Shown: positions 1 through 6,601 of the stretch, in pieces | How positions within the stretch are numbered: the first letter of the stretch is position 1 | How the letters are laid out: every line of letters starts with the position of its first letter | From: Opitutia bacterium | GTDB taxonomy: Bacteria > Verrucomicrobiota > Verrucomicrobiia > Opitutales > JANYEO01 | DNA length: 7,114 nt | Assembly: GCA_025363025.1 (NCBI GenBank) | Contig: JANYEO010000106.1 | Span: forward strand, 1 to 7,114 | Reading direction: 5' to 3' | Program-made: the position numbers and the translations under genes | The notes under the pieces: generated by a model | Told to the model about the DNA's origin: nothing | Databases searched by the model: none | The model's input: the letters and a program-made list of their open reading frames with translations, nothing else

Positions 1-1942
1 CTTGAGTCGCCTGGGGAATGCCGCGGTTACTTGCTAAAATAGCCGCTTCAAAAAGGGCAATCGGGGCATAAGCACAGAGCGGGTAAACATCTGCCAGTTC
101 AATTAACCGTTGCTGAGCTTCTACGGTATGCCCAGCTGCTGCTTGCATACGTCCTTCAATGAGGTAGGATCTTGGGGTTGCCGAAGCTGAGGGGAAGTTT
201 TGCCTCAAAGTTTGAAAGCGGGCGATCGCACTTTCATTATCATTCATGGCCATTAAGGCCTCTCCTTCTAGTAGGATGGCTTCCGTTAAAAGCAGGTCTA
301 AGTCTTCGGAGCAAAGGGTTTTGAGGGTTGTTTCTTTTAAGAGGCGGACGAGGTGGCCTGCTTTTTCTGCGGCTTCTCCGGGGGATTGGCTTTCGAGGGC
401 TAAAGTCGCTTCAAGCCACATAAAGCGGTACACGATGGCCTGGTCTAGTCCAGCTTTACTATGGAGCCCTTTTAGACGGGCATGCGCTAGACTGGCCTGG
501 CTTTTTTTGCGAAAGGCTTCAGCTAAATTCCATTCTGCTTTCCAACGTTCAGGAAGGTCCAGGGACTGAGTATCTAAAAGGGTTATAGCCTCAGTTAGTT
601 TGTCTTCTTGGATGTTTGACAGGACAGCCTGGTAGGCGAGTCTCCCTTTTTCAAAAGGCATAGACGCTCCTAGGGCTTCACGGTAAAGAAGGCTTGCCTG
701 GGGGAAGTCTTTGGCGAGGAAGTACGCATCGGCCATCCAGCCTGTTAAACGAGCCCTGTCGGTGGCTTCATTTACTTCTTGCCGCCATTGGCTTAAGTAA
801 TCAGCTGCAGTCCTGTATTGGGTACGCTCCCAAGCAACTGTTGCTAGTAAGTCTAGGGCCGTTATTTTAAAACGGGAGGAAAGGACGAGGGCTTTTTTTG
901 CATCTGCTTCGGCGCTTTCCCATTGTTTTTTAGATAAATAAAAAGCGGCTCGAAGGAGGAGCAAGTCCCCGAGGAGCGGTTGGGTTTCTAATCTTTCGAT
1001 TAAATGCGTCAGTGTTTTTTCGAAGAGTTCAGGGGGCTCGCTTTGAGCCAAAGCATAGAGGGCTGCACGCCCAAGGTCGGGGTTGCCTTTTTTTTCTAGT
1101 AAGCGTTTAAAGGCGTTGGTTCCTTTTTCGGATCCTTTTCCTAGTGTCCCCATTAAGAAGAGCAGGTGGCTTTCTTGCGTATCAGCCGCTGCAGATAAGC
1201 GTTTGAGTTCATCCTCGAGTACGCTTAAAGCCGCATCTATTGAGCCTGAAGCCGCTAGGGCCAATGCATATTCTTCGGCAAAGCGTGGCCCCGCAGGTTG
1301 GTTTCGGTAGGTTTGTGTTTTTGACTTTAAATCTTGAAGTAGGGCTTCCGTTACGGGTCCACTTAAGAGTTTATTTTCATCGATCAATGCTTCTATCCAG
1401 GCTTGTTGTGCCGGGGTTTGACAGGTGGCTTTGGCTTTTTCTAAAAAAGGTTCTGCAGCCAGGGGGTAGCCTTTGTGCATTGCTTCTAAGCCTTGAGCTA
1501 AATGAATCCAGGAGCGTTCTGTTTCTGGCAAAGCCTCAATCGGGCATTGCTGAATAAAGCGGGAGAAGTTGTCCCAGTCGGCCTGTCCATAGGCAACCCA
1601 AGCGGCTCTTAGGGTATAACGGGGGGTGTCAGCAGCTTCCCAGTTGGTTAATATCAAACGTGCATCGGCTAGCTTATGCTCACTTAAATAGGCGTCTATG
1701 AGCCCGATTATGGCACGTTCTTTTAAATCGGCTGGTAATCCTATTTCATCCAGTGTCTGGCTAAATAAATGTTCGGCAATCGTGGGGAGGCCTGTCCGGA
1801 GAGCGGCTTCTGCACAAAGCAAGCGGCTATTAATGGCAAAGCTGTCATAATCTCTAGGTTGAATTTCTAGCGGCGCCCCTGTAAGCATACTTCCGCCAGA
1901 GAGTACCCAGGTTGCAACAAGTAATATATTAATATGTTTCAT
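1..1942 (-). CDS. Secreted tetratricopeptide-repeat protein, C-terminus outside window
   Basis: The frame is open for 647 codons from ATG 1942 to the window edge, with no stop. The N-terminus (MKHIN, then a hydrophobic stretch to about residue 20, then LTGAP) looks like a signal peptide, so the protein probably acts in the periplasm or at the outer membrane; there is no lipobox cysteine. The rest is almost entirely alpha-helical and alanine/leucine-rich. Canonical TPR units are seen near 397-430 (A404, Y407, A416, Y420, A423), 553-586 (G560, A572, F576, P584) and 590-623 (G597, A609, P621), and another begins at the edge. Degenerate TPR-like helices fill the rest. TPR arrays bind proteins, as in the BamD and YbgF (CpoB) envelope factors, but no specific partner can be named. 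The gene starts 9 nt after lnt and has no clear ribosome site, so it is probably translated in coupling with lnt. No catalytic domain was recognised. Confidence 0.88.
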   Translation of the reverse strand, partial: MKHINILLVATWVLSGGSMLTGAPLEIQPRDYDSFAINSRLLCAEAALRTGLPTIAEHLFSQTLDEIGLPADLKERAIIGLIDAYLSEHKLADARLILTNWEAADTPRYTLRAAWVAYGQADWDNFSRFIQQCPIEALPETERSWIHLAQGLEAMHKGYPLAAEPFLEKAKATCQTPAQQAWIEALIDENKLLSGPVTEALLQDLKSKTQTYRNQPAGPRFAEEYALALAASGSIDAALSVLEDELKRLSAAADTQESHLLFLMGTLGKGSEKGTNAFKRLLEKKGNPDLGRAALYALAQSEPPELFEKTLTHLIERLETQPLLGDLLLLRAAFYLSKKQWESAEADAKKALVLSSRFKITALDLLATVAWERTQYRTAADYLSQWRQEVNEATDRARLTGWMADAYFLAKDFPQASLLYREALGASMPFEKGRLAYQAVLSNIQEDKLTEAITLLDTQSLDLPERWKAEWNLAEAFRKKSQASLAHARLKGLHSKAGLDQAIVYRFMWLEATLALESQSPGEAAEKAGHLVRLLKETTLKTLCSEDLDLLLTEAILLEGEALMAMNDNESAIARFQTLRQNFPSASATPRSYLIEGRMQAAAGHTVEAQQRLIELADVYPLCAYAPIALFEAAILASNRGIPQATQ

Positions 1943-1951
1943 GGGCAGAAA

Positions 1952-3559
1952 TTAGGAGCGCTCGGGTTTATTCAGGTTATTGAAACGTCTCCATGTTATC
2001 AACATAAAGCCAATGCTTAAGCCCAGGAAGGCCCAGGTCAGCCCTTCTCCGCGCTGGGTATAAGGAGTGAGTGTACCTTGTAGTCGTTTATCTTGGGTAA
2101 CTGTAAGGATGCCCGTTCCGCGGAAGTAGGGGCCTTTCACCGGGTCCATCAAGGTCTCGCGTATACGGCCAAACGCATCGATCCATCCACTTTGTCCTCC
2201 ATTTCCTACTCGGATAAAGGGCCGTCGTGTTTCAACTGCGCGCAATACGCTGTGGGCAAAGTGCTGCTGGGCGGCCCCTTCTTCCCCATACCAGGCATCA
2301 TTGGTGACGACTAAAAAGAAATCCGCTCCAGCTAAGGTCGTTTCGCGGGCCAGGTTTGCAAATACATCTTCATAACATACCAGGCAGCCCATTTTAAGGG
2401 AGCGCCCCGCTACATTTACTGTTAAGGGTTCTGCAGCGGTACCCGGCCGTGTATCTCCAGATAGGGGGACCACTTTTTCAATCCAAGGCCACAATTTTCT
2501 TAAAGGTACGTATTCGCCGAAGGGTACCAAATGCCGTTTCGCATAATATTCAGGCATTAATCCTTCCGTGGGAGTGGCGACAAAACAGCCATTTTCCCAG
2601 CACATGCCATCATAAGCAATATTGCCCATCCACAGCGGGTGTTTGAGGTCGTTCACGGTTTGTTCTACCCAGTGGCGCATAGCCTTGTCGCCTTTAACCG
2701 GCATAGGGGTGGCGGCTTCAGGCCAAATAACCACATCAATCGGGGCCGTGCTTAGGCTTGTCGTAAGCCGTTGAAGTACACTCAGCTGCTCCCCTGCTTC
2801 GCGTGGGTCCCATTTTAAGGTGGCGGGCGTATAAGGTTGCACAATCCCTGCCCGGAAGAGGACTTCCTCTTGGTCGGCTTGCGGTTTTGTTTGGAGGAAT
2901 AAATACCCTAAGCCCGCTAGCCCAATGAGTGCCACGTAGAGGTCTGCACACAATATAAAGCGCCCGCCTTTGCTTCGGCGGTTTGCGAGGCCCCATCCAT
3001 AGCTTAGGAGGGCAAAGTTAAAAAATAAGATAAAGACCCCTAGGCCCGCGGTCCCCATATAGGGCAAGATACTGAGGAGTAGGGGTTGTTTCACTTGGGT
3101 TGCTGCTAGGGGCAACCACGGGAAGCCGGTGAGGATGACGCCCCTTATGCCTTCAAGCCCCGCCCACAGTCCAGCTAAAGCGGCGAAGCCTATTAGCCGT
3201 GTTATGGGGTTGGCTTTTAGCAATCCCTTTATGTAGGGACGGGCCGCTATAAACCACGTACTAAAAAATAAGCCTAAAATGAGCGAAAGGAGGATCCACC
3301 CCCCTACGGTTACATGTCGCAGCCATGCAATAAGGGTTAGCCAGCTGCCAGTGCCAATAACCCAAGCAAACAGGGCATACCGTAGTCCGGATAATTTGAA
3401 AAACCCCGCTACGAGTAACGGAATTGCAAACACAAAAGCCGCTTCCGGCGTCGTATGGGGGGGGAAGGCCACTACATACAGCCCTCCGGATAAAGCGCCT
3501 AGCCCCCAGAGGCCGAGAGCGGCTTTTGCAAAAAATGGCTTTTTTTTAGTGTAACTCAC
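1952..3559 (-). CDS. lnt: Apolipoprotein N-acyltransferase Lnt
   Basis: Lnt is an inner-membrane enzyme that transfers an acyl chain from phospholipid to the N-terminal cysteine of diacylglyceryl apolipoprotein, the last step of lipoprotein maturation. About seven hydrophobic segments fill residues 14-222, including the family signature GFPWL (145-149). A periplasmic nitrilase-like domain (about 235-490) follows, and a final membrane segment lies near 507-523. The catalytic triad is visible: Glu281 in IWPEA, Lys341 in AKRHLVPFGEYVP, and Cys395 in CYEDV. TNDAW (419-423) is also conserved. Numbering assumes the GTG start at 3559 (535 residues; E. coli has 512), with GGGAG at 3569-3565, 5 nt upstream. 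An in-frame ATG at 3616 would give 554 residues, but its extra codons lie entirely over the conserved secA zinc-motif codons and add no Lnt-like sequence. The chosen start overlaps secA by 14 nt, which suggests coupled translation. Confidence 0.96.
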   Translation of the reverse strand: MSYTKKKPFFAKAALGLWGLGALSGGLYVVAFPPHTTPEAAFVFAIPLLVAGFFKLSGLRYALFAWVIGTGSWLTLIAWLRHVTVGGWILLSLILGLFFSTWFIAARPYIKGLLKANPITRLIGFAALAGLWAGLEGIRGVILTGFPWLPLAATQVKQPLLLSILPYMGTAGLGVFILFFNFALLSYGWGLANRRSKGGRFILCADLYVALIGLAGLGYLFLQTKPQADQEEVLFRAGIVQPYTPATLKWDPREAGEQLSVLQRLTTSLSTAPIDVVIWPEAATPMPVKGDKAMRHWVEQTVNDLKHPLWMGNIAYDGMCWENGCFVATPTEGLMPEYYAKRHLVPFGEYVPLRKLWPWIEKVVPLSGDTRPGTAAEPLTVNVAGRSLKMGCLVCYEDVFANLARETTLAGADFFLVVTNDAWYGEEGAAQQHFAHSVLRAVETRRPFIRVGNGGQSGWIDAFGRIRETLMDPVKGPYFRGTGILTVTQDKRLQGTLTPYTQRGEGLTWAFLGLSIGFMLITWRRFNNLNKPERS

Positions 3560-6521
3560 TCCCGCTCCCACAGCATTTCTTAAACTTTTTCCCACTTCCG
3601 CAGGGGCAGAGGTCATTGCGACCCACTTTGGCTACTTCTGGTTTAGTGACATTAACGGCAAATTTAGCGGAAAGGGCCGATTGTGCCTGCGATAGTTGTT
3701 GGGGTTCAGGTACAATGGTTAATGCAGGGGTTGCCCCTTCCGGTCCTGTTTGTTGTACCCGGGGGGCCATTTGTGCAAACATGTGCTGGAAGGCACCCAA
3801 GTTCCCCACCATGCGGAAAAGCCCGATGCAAATATCTTGGCGGATGCGCCCCATCATTTCCTGGAAGAAGGTAAAAGCTTCGCTCTTATATTCGTTGAGG
3901 GGGTCCCGTTGGCCATAGCTACGTAGGCTTACACTCCGGCGGAGTTCGTCCATCTCGGTCAAGTGGTCTTGCCAATGCCGGTCAATCGGGCGGATGAGGG
4001 TATAGCGTTCTATTTCCCTAAAAATAGCCGGGTTTTCTAAGTTCTCTCGTGCAGCATACGCTTGCTGTATTTTTTGGATGAGCACGTTTGAGAGTTGTCC
4101 GCCCGTTAGGGTCTGGACGTCTTCTGGTTTGATATTAATGGGGAAGTGGATATTAACCCACCCGATGAGGGCATCGAGGGCACTTGTTTCTGGTACACTG
4201 TTATCGGCTGCAATCGCTTGCACACGCGTTTCGAGCTCCTCTGAGATCATTTCAAAAAGCAGAACGCGCGGGTGGTCGCTGGCAATGGCTTCATTGCGCA
4301 TTCCATAGATAACTTCGCGTTGCCGGTTAAGGACGTCGTCGTACTTTAGGAGACGCTTACGAATAGCATAATTCTGCTCTTCTACCCGCTTTTGGGCGGA
4401 TTGGATGGAGCGGTTTAAAAGCGGATGAGCGAGGGCCTCCCCTTCTTCAAAAGAGCCTTCGAGGATGCGTCCAATAGGGCCCGCATTCGCAAAGAGGCGC
4501 ATAAGATCATCTTCGAGGGAGATATAGAACTCGGATAAACCCGGGTCCCCCTGGCGGGAGCAACGTCCCCGCAGCTGCCGGTCTATCCGGCGGGATTCAT
4601 GCCGTTCCGTCCCTAATACAAATAAACCTCCGAGTTCAGCTACATTTTCACCCAGTTTAATGTCGGTACCCCGGCCTGCCATATTAGTGGCAATGGTGAC
4701 AGCGCCTTTTTGCCCCGCATCGGCCACAATGTCGGACTCTTGAGCATGCTGTTTTGCATTGAGGACGTTATGCGGGATGTTTTCGCGCCGCAGCATTTTG
4801 CTAAAAACTTCCGACGCTTCAACCGAAGTCGTGCCTACCAGTACGGGTTGACCGCGACCATGGGCTTCTTTAATTTTTTGGACGACGGCGTTATATTTTT
4901 CCCGGCGTGTTTTGTAAATGATATCGTCTAAGTCTTTGCGAATGCAGGCCCGGTGGGTCGGAATGGGCATGACCTCGAGCTTATAAATATCATAAAATTC
5001 ATTGGCTTCTGTTTCCGCTGTCCCTGTCATCCCTGCAATTTTATCGTACAGGCGGAAGTAGTTTTGGATGGTGATGGTGGCATATGTCCGGGTCTCTTCT
5101 TGGATGATAGCCCCTTCTTTGGCTTCAATTGCTTGGTGGAGGCCTTCACTCCAGCGGCGCCCAGGGAGGACGCGCCCTGTATTCTCATCCACAATCATAA
5201 CCCGGTTGTCTTGGACGACGTAGGCGATATCTCGCTCATAAAGGCAATAAGCCCTTAGGAGTTGGCTTAGACAGTGGATTTCTTCGGAGGCCGTCTCAAA
5301 GCGTTGTTCCGCATCTCGTTTTTGGGCTTGGCGCTCTTCAGGGGAGAGGTCAGTTCGTTTGTCGAGCTCCATAAAGAGCGTGGGCAAATCGATTAAAACG
5401 AAGGCATCCGGATTGTCCGGGTGCAAAGCTTGACGGCCCAGTTCAGTTAAATCGGCCTGGTGTTGTTTTTCCTCAATGGCGAAATAAAGGGCTTCTTTTA
5501 GGGCGTAGAGTTCTTCTTTTTGGAAATCGGAATTCATTTCCAGCTCAAAGCGGTCTAACTTTTTCCGAATGGCCCCATTCTCCATAAGGCGCAGGAGAAT
5601 GCGGTTTTTTGGCATCCCTAGTTTTATTTGCAGCAGTTTTGTTAAAGCCGCATCAGCGTCACTGCCTTCAAGGGTTTTTTCTAAAACTTCGCGGGCTTCA
5701 CCTACCAAGCGGTTGCAGAGGCGTTGCTGCAAATTAACAAGCCGCTCTACTCCAGGTTTTAAAAGGGCAAAAGGGGCTTCACGTTCGATATGGGCCGGCC
5801 CAGAGATAATGAGTGGCGTGCGCGCTTCATCAATTAAGATAGAGTCCACTTCATCGACGATGCAGTAGTAGTGGTCGCGTTGTACCTGGTCGTTTTTCCG
5901 AGTGGCCATTCCATTGTCCCGTAAATAGTCGAAGCCAAATTCGGAGGATGTCCCATAGGTAATATCAGCGGCATAAGCCGCTTGGCGCTCGGCCGGGCTC
6001 ATTGTATTTTGAATGCAGCCAACCGTGAGTCCGAGGAAGTTGTACAAATGTCCCATCCACTCCGCATCTCGCCGGACGAGGTAGTCATTCACTGTAATCA
6101 ACTGGCAGTTGCGGCCGGTTAGCGCATTTAGGTAGAGCGGAAGGGTGGCAACCAAGGTTTTACCTTCACCGGTGGCCATTTCGGCAATTTTACCTTGGTG
6201 TAGGGCAATACCTCCGATGAGCTGCACATCGTAGTGCACCATATTCCAAATAAGCTCGTGCTCACACACACTTACAGGCCTCCCGCAGAGGCGCCGTGCG
6301 GCATTCTTAACCGTTGCAAAGGCCTCAGGTAGTAGTTGATCTAGGGATTCACCTTGCGCAAAGCGTTCTTTGAATTCTTGAGTTTTTCCTTGTAGCTCGG
6401 TATCTGTTAGCTGTTGATATTCAGCTTCTAGTGTATTAATTTTCCCAATGAGCGGGCGGGCCCGGTTGAGGAATTTTTTATAAGGATGGCCGACGAAAAT
6501 TTTAAGGAAAGCTCCGATCAT
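3546..6521 (-). CDS. secA: Preprotein translocase ATPase SecA
   Basis: SecA is the ATP-driven motor that pushes unfolded preproteins through the SecYEG channel in the inner membrane. The 991 residues are complete. NBD1 has Walker A MATGEGKT (115-122), TYGTSSEFGFDYLRDN (188-203) and Walker B DEVDSILIDEART (223-235). The preprotein cross-linking domain spans roughly 243-445 and has about 80 residues more than E. coli SecA (901 residues in all). NBD2 has GMTGTAETE (497-505), NMAGRGTDIKLG (613-624) and the arginine-finger region QLRGRCSRQGDPG (649-661). The helical scaffold begins near 722 (KRLLKYDDVLNRQRE). A variable linker leads to the zinc-binding SEC-C motif with Cys972, Cys974, Cys983 and Cys984, which in the usual family contacts SecB or ribosomes. 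The ATG at 6521 is the first start in frame after an upstream TAG and gives the expected N-terminus, but has no Shine-Dalgarno sequence. The end overlaps lnt. Confidence 0.98.
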   Translation of the reverse strand: MIGAFLKIFVGHPYKKFLNRARPLIGKINTLEAEYQQLTDTELQGKTQEFKERFAQGESLDQLLPEAFATVKNAARRLCGRPVSVCEHELIWNMVHYDVQLIGGIALHQGKIAEMATGEGKTLVATLPLYLNALTGRNCQLITVNDYLVRRDAEWMGHLYNFLGLTVGCIQNTMSPAERQAAYAADITYGTSSEFGFDYLRDNGMATRKNDQVQRDHYYCIVDEVDSILIDEARTPLIISGPAHIEREAPFALLKPGVERLVNLQQRLCNRLVGEAREVLEKTLEGSDADAALTKLLQIKLGMPKNRILLRLMENGAIRKKLDRFELEMNSDFQKEELYALKEALYFAIEEKQHQADLTELGRQALHPDNPDAFVLIDLPTLFMELDKRTDLSPEERQAQKRDAEQRFETASEEIHCLSQLLRAYCLYERDIAYVVQDNRVMIVDENTGRVLPGRRWSEGLHQAIEAKEGAIIQEETRTYATITIQNYFRLYDKIAGMTGTAETEANEFYDIYKLEVMPIPTHRACIRKDLDDIIYKTRREKYNAVVQKIKEAHGRGQPVLVGTTSVEASEVFSKMLRRENIPHNVLNAKQHAQESDIVADAGQKGAVTIATNMAGRGTDIKLGENVAELGGLFVLGTERHESRRIDRQLRGRCSRQGDPGLSEFYISLEDDLMRLFANAGPIGRILEGSFEEGEALAHPLLNRSIQSAQKRVEEQNYAIRKRLLKYDDVLNRQREVIYGMRNEAIASDHPRVLLFEMISEELETRVQAIAADNSVPETSALDALIGWVNIHFPINIKPEDVQTLTGGQLSNVLIQKIQQAYAARENLENPAIFREIERYTLIRPIDRHWQDHLTEMDELRRSVSLRSYGQRDPLNEYKSEAFTFFQEMMGRIRQDICIGLFRMVGNLGAFQHMFAQMAPRVQQTGPEGATPALTIVPEPQQLSQAQSALSAKFAVNVTKPEVAKVGRNDLCPCGSGKKFKKCCGSGSELH
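3557..3569 (-). promoter_or_regulatory. Ribosome site and GTG start of lnt inside the secA 3' end
   Basis: GGGAG at 3569-3565 sits 5 nt before the GTG at 3559-3557. The secA stop (3548-3546) follows 8 nt after this GTG, so ribosomes finishing secA end close to the lnt start. The other in-frame candidates are GTG at 3571, with no purine-rich site, and ATG at 3616, deep in the secA zinc-motif codons. No plausible start lies just downstream: after the run of eight A residues the next in-frame start codons fall within the first membrane segment. Which start is used decides whether Lnt has 535, 539 or 554 residues. Confidence 0.6.
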
Positions 6522-6570
6522 AATAGATGAGAATGTAACGTTGCCATGGGTGATAATGCAGTTTGTGCAT
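6502..6570 (-). CDS. Candidate 22-codon leader peptide upstream of and overlapping secA
   Basis: This is a short hypothetical ORF. It starts at an ATG 8 nt after TAAGG (6583-6579), a good match to the Shine-Dalgarno consensus at ideal spacing. It ends in TAA at 6504-6502, 20 nt inside secA and in a different frame. The peptide begins MHKLHYHPW, has an aromatic and hydrophobic middle (YILIYY, 12-17) and ends DRSFP followed by the stop. The terminal Pro-stop and a single Trp 13 residues earlier recall the layout of the TnaC arrest peptide (Trp12, Pro24-stop); there is no SecM-like FxxxxWIxxxxGIRAGP motif. secA itself has no visible ribosome site, so translation of this ORF could feed or gate secA initiation. 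A chance ORF of this length is possible; the ribosome site and its position are the only support. Confidence 0.4.
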   Translation of the reverse strand: MHKLHYHPWQRYILIYYDRSFP

Positions 6571-6580
6571 AAAAACCACC
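6549..6580 (-). promoter_or_regulatory. Predicted secA leader hairpin that would sequester the leader-ORF ribosome site and ATG
   Basis: Read on the minus strand, GGUGGU (6580-6575) can pair with AUCACC (6554-6549), with one G-U wobble. Inside that, AUGCA (6570-6566) pairs perfectly with UGCAU (6560-6556) around a CAAAC loop. Four U residues on one side and one on the other separate the two stems. The structure covers part of the Shine-Dalgarno sequence and the complete ATG of the 22-codon leader ORF. The inner ATGCA-N5-TGCAT inverted repeat could instead be a protein-binding operator. The pairing is read by eye and no folding energy was computed. Confidence 0.4.
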
Positions 6581-6601
6581 TTAATTTAAACGGAATCTAT
6601 T

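Noticed and set aside
222..229. GCGATCGC octamer (HIP1-like palindrome)
   Set aside because: I noticed only this one copy and it falls in coding sequence; it does not indicate a cyanobacterial repeat family here.
246..1557. Open frames on the plus strand (246-569, 1083-1310, 1240-1557)
   Set aside because: They are antisense to the continuous TPR coding frame, have low-complexity Ser/Arg or Leu-rich translations and no recognisable domain.
2736..2996. 86-codon minus-strand frame within lnt
   Set aside because: It lies inside the lnt frame, which has a complete catalytic triad, and its translation has no family features.
4953..5868. Open frames of about 100 codons on the plus strand opposite secA
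   Set aside because: They are shadows of secA codons with no ribosome site or domain.
6518..6547. Nine-codon ORF (MATLHSHLL) whose TGA overlaps the secA ATG as ATGA
   Set aside because: The ATGA overlap is the usual form for coupled genes, but this ORF has no ribosome site and is too short to separate from chance. The 22-codon ORF is better supported.
6522..6601. Intrinsic terminator between the decarboxylase gene and secA
   Set aside because: The only hairpin is followed by mixed sequence and not by a T run; the TTTTT tract lies between the two stem arms. Readthrough from the decarboxylase gene into secA therefore remains possible.
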